From Arundinibacter roseus (GTDB lineage: Bacteria > Bacteroidota > Bacteroidia > Cytophagales > Spirosomataceae), in the NCBI RefSeq assembly GCF_004348825.1, contig NZ_SMJU01000007.1:1-64000 (forward strand): 64,000 bases of DNA, given 5' to 3'. The position numbers and the translations under genes were made by a program. Numbering within the stretch: position 1 is the first letter of the stretch; each line of letters starts with the position of its first letter. Below the pieces are notes generated by a model. The model saw only the letters and a list, made by a program, of their open reading frames with translations, had not been told where the DNA came from and did no database searches. Shown here piece after piece: positions 32,808 through 41,354 of this stretch.

Positions 32808-34301
32808 ATGAGTAGACTAATCCGCATTGAAACCTCGGATGCGTATTCGAGGTTTCTGAACGCCTTTCGCCAGTACAATGCTAATTGCCCAGTGGAGACC
32901 CACGAGCGCAAACGTACCACGAAAGATGGAGACGCTTTCACGCAGACGGTTCCGAGGAAAGTTGGGATATTAAAAGAAAGCCTGAAAGTCACCTTTTACA
33001 ACGTCCTGACGGAGTACATCTATGCCTACAATACGTCGATGAAGAATATGCCGGAAGGCATGTACACGCAAGCCGACCCGCCGGGCGTGCTGACGAACTG
33101 CGTTCACCTGGCCTGGCTGTGCGATTGCAGCGACCGAACCGTTCGGAATCACCTGGATCGTTTGAGAGAATTGGGCTTCATAAGGACGAAATTTCGTGGC
33201 CGGAAACACGATTTTCAGCTGTGGATAAGTAGCGAAATCCTGTTTGGCGGAGAGGGCGAAAATTTTGAAAAAATGCCCCAAAACGGCCTTCCTGAGGGGG
33301 TTTCTAAAAATTTTCCGCCTAATAATACTCACAGAGAGTATATAGAAAAAGAAAAAGGGAATGCGGATTTGTTGATTAAACACGGAGAGAACATTTACGG
33401 AGAGAGGGGTCGGACTGACCAGGGGGACACAGCCCCATCAAACGCTTCGGAGAATGCCGAGCTGGAAGTACAGAGAGGGAGAGGTTCCGGCGGGGGGCGC
33501 GGCGAGATCGTGGCCGCAAACGCCGAAATGCGCCAAAGCCGGGCCAATGAAATGCTTTCGAAGCGAAATCCACGAACTCCACGCAATTTGCACCCGCGGC
33601 TCCGGGAAATGCTCGTCGAATTTTGGCTTTATGCCTGGAAAGTAGTCTACACTGGACGGGATTTCAGCCACGAACAACAGGAAAAGGCCATGCTTGCGAT
33701 CATGGCCGGCGTTTACAACAACTTCTCCCCGGCCCGATCAGAGGCCGAATGGGTCGATTTTCAGACTTACCAACTGGGCAAGCTCGACAAGGCTGCCCGC
33801 TACTACGACCACCATCCGGATGCTTACAAACCTGATCCCTATGCGGTGCAGGTAGCTGGAAAGGGCTATTTCGATGCCGAAAACGTGAAAGGTTTTATCG
33901 GGATTGATGCCTGGGTGAAGAAAGATGCCCTGAAAGATCTGAATAACAAAGCTGCCTATGCCGAACGGAAAGAAGCGAAGATCCGCCGGTGCGAAGGTCT
34001 GCTCCGGACTGCCCGGCGTGATTTTGAAAAGCTGCATGCTGGTATTAAGCCCAGGAAAGAAGTGGCCGAGAAGACCGAAATCGGGCTGTTTCAGTACTGG
34101 AAGGTGATCATGGAAGCGCAGGGAGACGCCTGGCTTCGGAAGTTTGCGAGCCAGTACATCGAGCAGAAAGGAAAGAATTTTGAACCGCCTAAGTATCTCA
34201 AAAGCAAACGTCTGCGCTACAAAGCTGGCGAAATGAAGCAGGAAGTCGTGGTGTATGTCGAAGACTACATGAATGATGGAGAAGGCTACTATACCGAGTA
34301 A
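32808..34301 (+). CDS. Replication-initiation-type protein with winged helix
   Basis: A 497-residue protein. Residues about 60-145 contain a winged-helix domain (LAWLCDCSDRTVRNHLDRLRELGFI). A Gly/Arg-rich, low-complexity linker (about 195-250) follows, then a large helical C-terminal half with a basic end (LKSKRLRYKAG). This plan is typical of phage replisome-organiser or replication-initiation proteins, which bind the origin and recruit helicase. No helicase or primase motif is present. The repetitive non-coding interval upstream could include the origin. Confidence 0.55.
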   Translation: MSRLIRIETSDAYSRFLNAFRQYNANCPVETHERKRTTKDGDAFTQTVPRKVGILKESLKVTFYNVLTEYIYAYNTSMKNMPEGMYTQADPPGVLTNCVHLAWLCDCSDRTVRNHLDRLRELGFIRTKFRGRKHDFQLWISSEILFGGEGENFEKMPQNGLPEGVSKNFPPNNTHREYIEKEKGNADLLIKHGENIYGERGRTDQGDTAPSNASENAELEVQRGRGSGGGRGEIVAANAEMRQSRANEMLSKRNPRTPRNLHPRLREMLVEFWLYAWKVVYTGRDFSHEQQEKAMLAIMAGVYNNFSPARSEAEWVDFQTYQLGKLDKAARYYDHHPDAYKPDPYAVQVAGKGYFDAENVKGFIGIDAWVKKDALKDLNNKAAYAERKEAKIRRCEGLLRTARRDFEKLHAGIKPRKEVAEKTEIGLFQYWKVIMEAQGDAWLRKFASQYIEQKGKNFEPPKYLKSKRLRYKAGEMKQEVVVYVEDYMNDGEGYYTE

Positions 34302-34341
34302 TTACCAGTCAATTTATACAACTCAATTAAGCAAAAAAACA

Positions 34342-34683
34342 ATGAAAGGACGTCAAAAATTCGGGAACAATCCTCGCCCGCCGCTGAGCGAAAACGACCG
34401 GGCAGAGCTGATCGACACAAGCATGGCCTGTATGGTAGTGCAGTTTCACAACAATGCCAGCCAGGTGAAGCGCTGGTCGAAATGTAAGCAGCGCAAGCAC
34501 CGCCACATTGGTGATGCGGTGAATTACCTGATGTGGCTCGTGAATGAGTATGAACCGTGGTCGGGCTGCGTGGCCAGTGCAGCGATTTTCGACACGCAGC
34601 ACACAAAAACCACCGGTGCAGGTAATAAGGTGTATCAGTACGAAAAAGGCAGTTGGAAACTAGTTAACCCGATCAGCTGGTAA
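34342..34683 (+). CDS. Early protein, unknown function
   Basis: A 113-residue basic protein with several His/Lys patches (SKCKQRKHRHIGDAVNYL) and an aromatic C-terminal half. No family is recognised. The ATG at 34342 was chosen because the recurrent leader CTCAATTAAGCA lies directly upstream; an in-frame ATG at 34273 falls inside the previous gene. The stop and the next start overlap as TAATG. Confidence 0.5.
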   Translation: MKGRQKFGNNPRPPLSENDRAELIDTSMACMVVQFHNNASQVKRWSKCKQRKHRHIGDAVNYLMWLVNEYEPWSGCVASAAIFDTQHTKTTGAGNKVYQYEKGSWKLVNPISW

Positions 34684-34853
34684 TGAAAAAACCCTTCCTA
34701 CGCCACGGCTGTGATTTTTTGGTTGTTACCAACCCCGATCGAAGAATCCCTGCGGATGATGTTTTCCAGATCGTTGATCTGCCCATTGAAAAAGTAGAGC
34801 CGGACCTTCATTGGATACCGTCCGTAGCATTTATTGTTCTTTCACTCAATTAA
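34683..34853 (+). CDS. 56-residue early protein
   Basis: A short frame starting at the TAATG junction with the previous gene and reading MKKPFLRHGCDFLV. It ends exactly within the CTCAATTAAGCA leader of the next gene, whose TAA is its stop. Coupling at both ends and balanced codon use support it. Function unknown. Confidence 0.4.
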   Translation: MKKPFLRHGCDFLVVTNPDRRIPADDVFQIVDLPIEKVEPDLHWIPSVAFIVLSLN

Positions 34854-34862
34854 GCAAATAGC

Positions 34863-35204
34863 ATGGAACCAATTAAAATAAAAATTAACTCCTGGCATGT
34901 GCAGCATGTGCTGCACTTCTGTGAAAATGCAGCTGCTATGGCCAACAACCCCAATGCCGCTGACGACCTGATTGTGCTGGCCGAATACAGCCCGAAAATG
35001 AGGACAGTGTATTACAGCAAGGGCCTGAAAGGTAAAAAATTGAGCACGGTTTCAATACCGGTATCCATTGCCCGGATTATCCACCGGCGCTGGCAGCAAG
35101 GCAAGGTCACGCAGGAAATGCAGGAAATACTATCGGCGATTGATTACGAGCTCACGGCCCGGAACCTGAAACCCGATCCATCGAAATGTCGAATTGATTT
35201 TTAA
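34863..35204 (+). CDS. Early protein, unknown function
   Basis: A 113-residue protein with an alpha/beta start (WHVQHVLHFCENAAAMA) and a helical C-terminal half ending in a basic tail. No family is recognised. It follows a CTCAATTAAGCA leader. The product is cytoplasmic, with no signal or membrane segment. Confidence 0.5.
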   Translation: MEPIKIKINSWHVQHVLHFCENAAAMANNPNAADDLIVLAEYSPKMRTVYYSKGLKGKKLSTVSIPVSIARIIHRRWQQGKVTQEMQEILSAIDYELTARNLKPDPSKCRIDF

Positions 35205-35225
35205 CTAACTAACCGATTAAGCAAG

Positions 35226-35552
35226 ATGAAAGTACACATTAATGAAGCGCAGGCGGTGTGGGTGGTGTCGGAGGAAGAGTTGATTGAACGGGGCTTTGTG
35301 CTTGCCCCCGATGAATATAAGCGCTACCGGGACGAGCGCGTGTGGATCCACCCAGGGTGGAAGAGTCCGGAGGGATTTTTCCCAACACTCTCCCACGTAG
35401 GGAGCTACTACCACGCCACGATCGGCTGCCTGCAATGGAAGATCCGGACGCGGCAGGATCTGAAACGTTTTCTGTCTCGTAACGTGCATCCGTTTTGTAA
35501 TTTGAGGTTGAAACAGGTTCGGGTATTGCAGGAAGGAGGTGTGGCATGCTGA
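35226..35552 (+). CDS. Early protein, unknown function
   Basis: A 108-residue protein rich in Trp and Arg, with no recognised family. It is preceded by CGATTAAGCAAG, a variant of the recurrent pre-start leader. The last 7 bases overlap the next gene. The reverse strand is also open over most of the length, but the leader and coupling favour this strand. Confidence 0.45.
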   Translation: MKVHINEAQAVWVVSEEELIERGFVLAPDEYKRYRDERVWIHPGWKSPEGFFPTLSHVGSYYHATIGCLQWKIRTRQDLKRFLSRNVHPFCNLRLKQVRVLQEGGVAC

Positions 35553-35782
35553 TTGAACTATGCTATCCGCAGATTTCATTCGGAATTAAGGCCTTAGAAG
35601 TCACCGAAGAAAAATGGGAAGAAATCCAGAACATGACCGAAGCCAAAAAGGCTGAGTACATCAACGAAAATCTTAATGAGAGTGAGCAGGATTGGTCATT
35701 TGGTGTACGGAATATCCGTGACGCTCTCAATGCCGAGTATGCATGGATTAAACCAAAAGTAGCCCCTGACCTAACACCCTAA
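35546..35782 (+). CDS. Small early protein, unknown function
   Basis: A 78-residue acidic protein with a helical centre (EEKWEEIQNMTEAKKAEYI) and no recognised family. It is coupled to the previous gene by a 7-base overlap. A gap of about 150 bases without features follows. Confidence 0.45.
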   Translation: MLIELCYPQISFGIKALEVTEEKWEEIQNMTEAKKAEYINENLNESEQDWSFGVRNIRDALNAEYAWIKPKVAPDLTP

Positions 35783-35931
35783 AACCAAACATTCTTCGGT
35801 CGGTTTTCCGGGAATTCTGAAAAACCCCTCCGGAGCCTGGTCAGATTGGCCCAGATCAGCCCCCGCAGCACCAGGTGCAGCAGCTGGGCAACCAAATAAT
35901 GTTCTGTTTTCCAAATAATCAATTTTTAGTT

Positions 35932-36438
35932 ATGACTTACACAATTATTGCCGAAAGAGGTGACACCAAATTAGCTTTAATAGGTCCTAGCCCTGTAACA
36001 ACATTAAACCGAATTCCCCTTTTCGAAATACAGATTGATGGTGACGAGTCTTTTATGAACCTCACAAAAGATGAAGCCAAAATGCTAGTAGATGTGCTAT
36101 TGCCATGGATTGACGAAGGTAATTCAGGGAAATTGAGAGGTCCAATAAAAAGACACGCCCTAAAAACTGATAAAGGTTACTTTGATAGAGTTTGGGCAGG
36201 CCAAAAAAACTTTGAATTGCGAAAAAATGACCGAGCCTTTCAGGTTGGTGATACATTACTTTTAAGAGAATATGATCCGGAAAATAGTAGCTATTCCGGT
36301 AGGGAAATTCTTGCTGGGGTCGATTTTATTTTTTCATCGCTGCCAGGTCTACAAGATGGGTACTGTATAATGAAGATTTTTATCGAAAAACAATACAAAG
36401 TTACTCCGGTAGAGATAGAAGGTAGGTTAACCAATTGA
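35932..36438 (+). CDS. DUF3850 (ASCH-like) domain protein
   Basis: A 168-residue protein. The C-terminal 90 residues match DUF3850: HALKTDKGYFDRVWAGQKNFE, then LRKNDRAFQVGDTLLLREYD. This is an ASCH/PUA-like fold common in phages and thought to bind RNA. The N-terminal half is a separate beta-rich segment. I chose the ATG at 35932 because upstream in-frame residues look non-coding. The DNA is more AT-rich than its neighbours, suggesting recent acquisition. Confidence 0.7.
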   Translation: MTYTIIAERGDTKLALIGPSPVTTLNRIPLFEIQIDGDESFMNLTKDEAKMLVDVLLPWIDEGNSGKLRGPIKRHALKTDKGYFDRVWAGQKNFELRKNDRAFQVGDTLLLREYDPENSSYSGREILAGVDFIFSSLPGLQDGYCIMKIFIEKQYKVTPVEIEGRLTN

Positions 36439-36443
36439 GCACT

Positions 36444-36638
36444 ATGGCGAATAAAACTACCCTATCCGAACAAATCGCTGAAATAAAGCGTGAGCTGGCG
36501 ATGCGGAAGAAAGTCTACCCGGATTGGAAACGGACTGGCAGGATTCACCCTAAGGAGGCTGACCACCGGATACAGGTATTGGAAGATCTGCTCGAACGGT
36601 TGGAAGGGTTGCCTGGCAAACAGGGCGGATTGTTCTAA
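36444..36638 (+). CDS. Small helical early protein
   Basis: A 64-residue protein that is almost entirely helical and charged (LSEQIAEIKRELAMRKKVYPDW), perhaps a small DNA- or protein-binding helix pair. No family is recognised. The ATG at 36444 lies 5 bases after the preceding stop. It is the last gene before a terminator. Confidence 0.45.
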   Translation: MANKTTLSEQIAEIKRELAMRKKVYPDWKRTGRIHPKEADHRIQVLEDLLERLEGLPGKQGGLF

Positions 36639-36685
36639 GTCCTTTGTCACCAGGTAGAGAGTAAGTAAATTAGAGACATAAGAAA

Positions 36686-36720
36686 GCCCCCTGTTGTGCG
36701 GCAGGGGGCATGTGTCTTTT
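36686..36720 (+). terminator. Terminator of the early operon
   Basis: GCCCCCTG (36686-36693) pairs with CAGGGGGC (36702-36709) across an 8-base loop, followed by a moderately T-rich stretch. It separates the early genes from the gene at 36799. Confidence 0.7.
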
Positions 36721-36798
36721 CACCGGGCAAGGTGGGGCGACGGAAACAGGAAATTGTTAGCAATGCTAATGTACTAAATAGTAACTGATTTTTCCTGC

Positions 36799-37263
36799 AT
36801 GAAATTGTTGATTCCCGTCGAAGAACATGTGTACGAATTTTTGACGAGTAGCGAGATGCATGGGCCGCCGCCGCTCGAACTTCGCCGCGATAGCCTGATC
36901 GGGCTGTTCGTGATTATGCTCGCCTCCAAAGGACCTACCGAGCTAAGCCATTTTTACCAGGGGCGGATATGCCCCACGGAAATCTCCTGTCCGAAATTGT
37001 TGGAGTGCCTGACGGAATTTCCGCTCCGGGCGGAGTTCCTGAAAGAAGATAACCTGATGTATGTCGGCAATGCGCTGTCGATGCTCTTTGAACACTCGGC
37101 ACAGTTCTACACGCTCGGCTACATGCGTAGAAACGGGAGTGAGCGTGGTGGGTTGGCGGAGTTCTACCGGGAGTTTCGGATGCAGGACGACCCGATTAAG
37201 CAGGAAGCCCTTCGGGCGAAGTCGAAACGTTTCCGTGCAAGGAATCGCTTACGTGCAACTTAA
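36799..37263 (+). CDS. Phage protein, unknown function
   Basis: A 154-residue helical protein with a basic C-terminus (SKRFRARNRLRA). Its centre has several Cys (GRICPTEISCPKLLECL). No family is recognised. It stands alone between a terminator and the four direct repeats at 37262, so it may be a late-gene regulator; this is inference from position and from the basic tail only. Confidence 0.45.
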   Translation: MKLLIPVEEHVYEFLTSSEMHGPPPLELRRDSLIGLFVIMLASKGPTELSHFYQGRICPTEISCPKLLECLTEFPLRAEFLKEDNLMYVGNALSMLFEHSAQFYTLGYMRRNGSERGGLAEFYREFRMQDDPIKQEALRAKSKRFRARNRLRAT

Positions 37264-37336
37264 AAATCGTCCCATTTCACTCAAAAATCGTCCCAAAGGG
37301 CAAAAATATTGTCCCAAAAACTCAAAAATCGTCCCA
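37262..37336 (+). repeat. Four direct repeats of AAAAATCGTCCCA upstream of late genes
   Basis: AAAAATCGTCCCA occurs at 37262-37274, 37283-37295 and 37324-37336. An expanded copy, AAAAATATTGTCCCA, lies at 37302-37316. Start-to-start spacing is 19-22 bases, about two helical turns, so a protein could bind all copies on one face. A related AAAAATCGTCCTA lies at 52533. The set ends 7 bases before the ATG of the first fiber-region gene. Too short and spacer-poor for CRISPR. Confidence 0.65.
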
Positions 37337-37343
37337 GGCCAAA

Positions 37344-38402
37344 ATGATCGTACAAGAAGCAGTTTTAGGGGGCTATTCGGCCCCAAATGTCGGGTTTGTA
37401 CAGTTGATTTTACTCGTACAACGGGAGTATGTTATGACGGTAGACCACCCCTACCGATACCGGCTCGATCGGCAAGAGATACAGCTTCCGACCGACACCG
37501 GCTGCATCAGCTTTTATTCAGATGCGGTTTCTTACAAAATGGTATTCCCGCCCAAAGCCTGTACGTTCGCAATACTGCCGCTTGGTGGTGGAGCGTATCA
37601 AACGACGATCAACTACGACCTGCCGGGTACGGATGTCGGTTTGGTTTCGTTTGTTGAAGCCTCCAAGAACAAACAGTGGGTGGTGATCATGCTCGACAAC
37701 AATGGGCGCACCTATATAATAGGTACGGAGGAGCAGGGCATGCGGCTGGACTGCAAGCAGGGAATATCGGCTATCTCCATCACGAACCTAACCCTCCGAA
37801 GTAAGTTGAATCAGCCGGCCATGCAGGTGGCATCTATGTCAGGCTTCACCTTGCCCCTTTTGGAAATCGGCGGTTATCGTACCCCAAATATTGGCTGGGT
37901 ACGCAAGCTGTACCTGCTGGATCACCGCGAGGTGGTGTCGGTGTTGGACCCGATCAGGCACCGCTACCCGAATGCACAGCCCGGTATGGTGCCGGTCGGT
38001 GGCCTGGCCACGTTGGTGGGTGCGAAGCTTACGCGGCTGATATTCCCACCAAGGGCTTGCACGGTGGCGGTGGAGTATCGAGGGCCATACAACTCCTACA
38101 CGATTAACTGTCAGCTGCCGGGCACGAGCGCCGAGCTGGCGCATTTCTACGAAATGGCCCGGCAGAAGCAGCACGTATGCCTGCTGGAAGACAGCAATGG
38201 CAACGGCTTTATCCTGGGCAACGAGGAACGTGGCCTACGGCTCGAACTGTCACAAGCTGTAACGAATACTGCAATGACCGACCTGCGGCTAGGCGGAATA
38301 CAGAACGTACCGCCCTTTGCGCTCCTAGGCGGTCTCGTCCTTGCAGATTTGTTCGAGTCTACCGACTTTTCGGTCGAATTCTCGCTAGATTTTAACGCTT
38401 AA
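37344..38402 (+). CDS. Virion-associated protein made of two homologous domains
   Basis: A 352-residue protein with an internal duplication. Residues about 13-140 and 185-315 align, with PNVGFVQLILL versus PNIGWVRKLYLL, MVFPPKACTFAI versus LIFPPRACTVAV, INYDLPGTD versus INCQLPGTS, and IIGTEEQGMRLD versus ILGNEERGLRLE. Each unit is a beta-rich domain of about 130 residues. No named family is recognised. It is the first gene of the fiber/DUF1353 group, so a tail-appendage or connector role is inferred. Confidence 0.55.
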   Translation: MIVQEAVLGGYSAPNVGFVQLILLVQREYVMTVDHPYRYRLDRQEIQLPTDTGCISFYSDAVSYKMVFPPKACTFAILPLGGGAYQTTINYDLPGTDVGLVSFVEASKNKQWVVIMLDNNGRTYIIGTEEQGMRLDCKQGISAISITNLTLRSKLNQPAMQVASMSGFTLPLLEIGGYRTPNIGWVRKLYLLDHREVVSVLDPIRHRYPNAQPGMVPVGGLATLVGAKLTRLIFPPRACTVAVEYRGPYNSYTINCQLPGTSAELAHFYEMARQKQHVCLLEDSNGNGFILGNEERGLRLELSQAVTNTAMTDLRLGGIQNVPPFALLGGLVLADLFESTDFSVEFSLDFNA

Positions 38403-38412
38403 CAGTACGACA

Positions 38413-39486
38413 ATGCCCTATTTTGAAAGCCTCGAACAGTTTATTGCCTCGGTGACTGCCAGGTTGAACAAGCCCCGGCGTGGCGTGTCCGGCTCGGAAG
38501 GCGTAACGGCTGCGGACTTTCGGGAAGCCATGATTGACACGGCTAAGCGTGCGGAAGATTTGATTCTGTTTGGACAGGAGAATATTGCACCGGCGATGGC
38601 CCTTATTACTCAACTGTATTCCTCATTCCCGAAAATTACGCTGGCAGCGCTCCGGGCCCTTGAATACGATCCGGACGCAAGCGATGCGCAACCGGCCTAT
38701 CTGATTACGGATCTGGATGAGTTTTTCCGGTACGATGTAAGCGAAGCCGGAGCCGACAATGGCACCACGATTGTGGTGGATGCGGCAGATGGTCGATGGG
38801 TGCGTACCTCCCTTTTTCAGGCGGCATTTTCGGCCAAAAGCGTCTATGAACAATGGCTCGATGAAGGCAATATTGGTTCGTTTTCCGACATGATGGAGAC
38901 ACTTGTTGGGGAGCCTGGCTCGAATGGAGCAAGTGCTTATGCCTTATGGTTGGCGGATAATCCTGGCGGAACGCTCGAAGATTTTTTTCTGAGCTTAAAA
39001 GGAGATCCGGGCGAAGATGCTGATATAAGTTTCATTGATGGCGGTACCACCGGGCAGGTTTTGGCCAAGGCTTCGGCAGTGGATAAAGATGTGGAATGGA
39101 TAGATCCACCTGTTCCAGATGCGAACCTTGGGCTAATTCAGGCAGTTCAGGGCGGAAGCTCGGTCACAATGACATCGGCAGATGTACAATATACAGGATG
39201 CAGTCTCACTTTAACACCTGGAACGTGGCTTGTTTCCGGAAGGATCGTATTTACCCGAAATTCCACCGGAATTTCGCAGTATCGAGCAGACATTAGCGGT
39301 GTTGGTGTTGCCGTTCCTACATGCTTTCAATCTTCTGTCAGCGTAAACCCTCACCAGGTTTCGATGCCGCTTATTGGAATAATTACAGTAGCAAGCAGCA
39401 CATCAATTAGCATCAAAGGCATGTCTAGCACGACTGGATGTTTGATTGTGTATAGTAATATTCAAGCCGTTAAAATAGCCCCATGA
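38413..39486 (+). CDS. Tail fiber-like protein
   Basis: A 357-residue protein. The N-terminal 80 residues are helical. A short Gly-rich region (GEPGSNGASAY, then LKGDPGEDADISF, near 165-205) is of the kind found in phage fibers with collagen-like or head-binding linkers. The C-terminal 130 residues are a Ser/Thr/Ile-rich beta-sandwich resembling receptor-binding tips. The call rests on composition and layout. It overlaps the next gene by 4 bases. Confidence 0.55.
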   Translation: MPYFESLEQFIASVTARLNKPRRGVSGSEGVTAADFREAMIDTAKRAEDLILFGQENIAPAMALITQLYSSFPKITLAALRALEYDPDASDAQPAYLITDLDEFFRYDVSEAGADNGTTIVVDAADGRWVRTSLFQAAFSAKSVYEQWLDEGNIGSFSDMMETLVGEPGSNGASAYALWLADNPGGTLEDFFLSLKGDPGEDADISFIDGGTTGQVLAKASAVDKDVEWIDPPVPDANLGLIQAVQGGSSVTMTSADVQYTGCSLTLTPGTWLVSGRIVFTRNSTGISQYRADISGVGVAVPTCFQSSVSVNPHQVSMPLIGIITVASSTSISIKGMSSTTGCLIVYSNIQAVKIAP

Positions 39487-39932
39487 TTTTTTACCCCGCC
39501 CCGATCGCTGACCCCGTAAGCATTTTCGTTATGAAAATGGTACATGAAGCGCTTGTAATTGAACACGATCTGGAACTTTCACAGACCGTGCGCATCGAAT
39601 ATTGGACAGACGACAACGGCGCCTTTGGTGTGCCTATCGCTGAGTATTTCGATGCGAACGAAACGCTATCGACTGAGCAGAAAGCCCGCTCGAAAGCGCA
39701 GTATTCGCCTTTTACTCGCACCGCAAGCACCCGCGGCTACATGATCAACCCGGCCACCGGCGACATCGTGCAGCCTGACGAAGCGGGTAACTACCCCGAA
39801 GGATCGGTTCCTGAGCGCATGGCCTGGCTGAGCGTACTCGCCGAAAATGTACCGGGCGATGCCCTTTCCGATAAAGTAATTGCGCTGATCGTGCAGAGTA
39901 TGGGCACGATGGCGGCTAACAAGCGCCTGTAA
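39483..39932 (+). CDS. Phage protein downstream of the fiber gene
   Basis: A 149-residue protein, coupled by ATGA to the fiber gene. It contains LVIEHDLELSQTVRIEYWTDDNG and a C-terminal helix ending ALIVQSMGTMA. No family is recognised. Small genes after fibers often encode fiber chaperones; here that is only a suggestion from position. Confidence 0.45.
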   Translation: MIFYPAPIADPVSIFVMKMVHEALVIEHDLELSQTVRIEYWTDDNGAFGVPIAEYFDANETLSTEQKARSKAQYSPFTRTASTRGYMINPATGDIVQPDEAGNYPEGSVPERMAWLSVLAENVPGDALSDKVIALIVQSMGTMAANKRL

Positions 39933-39933
39933 T

Positions 39934-40323
39934 ATGACTCACTACCCCGACATCCGTTTCCGAAAGGACATCGACAATAGCAAGCTCGACATGTTTGTGG
40001 TAGTAGAGCCGTGCCGGGTCGAGATCGTCGGTCCGCGGCTAAGTTTGGTGATTCCCTATGGGTATAAAACCGATTTTGCCAGTGTTCCGCAATGGCTATG
40101 GAGCATTGTACCGCCGCATGGCCGCATGACCAACGCGGCAGTGGTCCACGACTTTATGTACGACAACCGGGTTTTTGAAACCTACCTCGGTCCGGAGCTG
40201 GCACGAGCTTTTGCCGATCGCATTTTTCTGCGAAACATGCTGGCATCTGGCGTGAAGCCTGCACAGGCTCGCATGTTCTACTGGGCGGTGCGGATGTTTG
40301 GTGCCCGGTGGTGGCGCGAGTGA
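39934..40323 (+). CDS. DUF1353 family protein
   Basis: A 129-residue protein matching the phage DUF1353 family. The diagnostic part is IPYGYKTDFASVPQWLW near residues 40-56, followed by AAVVHDFMYDN with conserved His and Asp near 66-76. DUF1353 proteins are frequent in phage tail/lysis regions; their biochemical role is not established to my knowledge. A strong terminator follows. Confidence 0.75.
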   Translation: MTHYPDIRFRKDIDNSKLDMFVVVEPCRVEIVGPRLSLVIPYGYKTDFASVPQWLWSIVPPHGRMTNAAVVHDFMYDNRVFETYLGPELARAFADRIFLRNMLASGVKPAQARMFYWAVRMFGARWWRE

Positions 40324-40357
40324 GATAGAAGAAAAATACATTTGGAACTACGGATTT

Positions 40358-40389
40358 ACAGCCCGGTCGCTATGCGGTCGGGCTGTTTT
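40358..40389 (+). terminator. Terminator before the head operon
   Basis: ACAGCCCG (40358-40365) pairs with CGGGCTGT (40379-40386), followed by TTTTG. It ends the fiber/DUF1353 transcript immediately before the TGTCCT promoter of the head genes. Confidence 0.8.
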
Positions 40390-40390
40390 G

Positions 40391-40448
40391 TGTCCTACCT
40401 TAATTTCTAAGGCCCCTGCATATTCGTAGACATAATTCAGTACTACGA
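40391..40448 (+). promoter_or_regulatory. Head-operon promoter candidate (TGTCCT-N24-TATTCGTA)
   Basis: TGTCCT at 40391-40396 and TATTCGTA at 40421-40428 are separated by 24 bases, identical in both elements and spacing to the prophage A tape-measure promoter. TCGTAG (40424-40429) and CTACGA (40443-40448) form an inverted repeat over the expected transcription start, ending at the protease start codon. Confidence 0.65.
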
Positions 40449-41329
40449 TGCTTCACCGTTTTTTTTCTGGCCCCTGGGCAATGGAACCCCGCCTGCACGA
40501 CCGCCTGGCACCCTTGGTGCTGAGTGGCCGGGTGGATTTGAATGCCGCCAAACTTGCGCGCGATCGCCGCTCTCCCCGCTTTGAAATTGTTGCGCTCGAT
40601 GCGCCAACGAAAAATGCGGTCGGGAGTGGATCTGCCTATCGGTACCTGCCTAAGTTGGGCACGAAAGAAGGGGTGGTTCCAATCATCCCGGTGATTGGTA
40701 CCATGACCCGCTATGGCGATATGTGCAGCTACGGCACCGAGGATATTTCGGCGTGGATTCTGGAAGCAGAAAACGACCGCTCGGTGGTTGGAATGGTGCT
40801 CGAAATCGACTCGGGGGGTGGTGAAGTGAATGGCACCGAACTGCTGGCCGAAGTGGTGCGACAGAGTTCCAAACCCGTAGTGGCCTATGTCACAGGAATG
40901 GCGGCAAGCGCTGCCTATTGGGTGGCAAGTGCTACGCAGTGGATTGTGATGGAAAGTGCCACGGCTTCGGAAGTGGGCTCCATTGGCGTGCTGAGCATGC
41001 ACGTGGACATGACCAAGGCTCTGGAAAAACAGGGAATGGCCGTGACGATCATCCGGGCGGAAGGCTCGGAAAACAAGGCCTTGTACAATTCTGTCGAGCC
41101 GATCGACGCTGCGATGATTGCCGCCGTGCGCGCAGAGATGAAGCCGATTCGGGAAGCCTTCGAGGATTCGGTGCGAGCTGGCCGGCCAAACATTTCGGAC
41201 AAGGTATTTGAGAGCAAGGGCGGGATGTTTCCTGCCTCCAAGGCCGTTGGGCTGGGCATGGCCGACGAGATTGGATTTCTTGGAAATGCAGTGGCGAAGG
41301 TGCTCGAACTGGCTCAAAAAGGAGAATGA
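40448..41329 (+). CDS. S49-family prohead protease
   Basis: A 293-residue protein of the SppA/ClpP-like S49 fold used as a capsid maturation protease by many phages. It shows LEIDSGGGEV near residues 118-127, the nucleophile in GMAASAAYW (Ser at 154), and the oxyanion-side EVGSIGVLS near 176-184. A catalytic Lys should lie further on, as in the family. It would trim scaffold and capsid subunits. The scaffold-like and capsid genes follow directly. Confidence 0.8.
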   Translation: MLHRFFSGPWAMEPRLHDRLAPLVLSGRVDLNAAKLARDRRSPRFEIVALDAPTKNAVGSGSAYRYLPKLGTKEGVVPIIPVIGTMTRYGDMCSYGTEDISAWILEAENDRSVVGMVLEIDSGGGEVNGTELLAEVVRQSSKPVVAYVTGMAASAAYWVASATQWIVMESATASEVGSIGVLSMHVDMTKALEKQGMAVTIIRAEGSENKALYNSVEPIDAAMIAAVRAEMKPIREAFEDSVRAGRPNISDKVFESKGGMFPASKAVGLGMADEIGFLGNAVAKVLELAQKGE

Positions 41330-41354
41330 GTATTCACTTAATTAATTAATAACA

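Noticed and set aside
37262-37336. Possible CRISPR array from the AAAAATCGTCCCA repeats
   Set aside because: Repeat units are only 13-15 bases, spacers 6-8 bases, four copies, and no cas genes are present. Operator or iteron sites fit better.
40400-41317. Long reverse-strand frame across the S49 protease gene
   Set aside because: It is rich in His, Arg and Gly with no motifs, as expected for a shadow of a high-GC gene; the forward frame has clear protease motifs.
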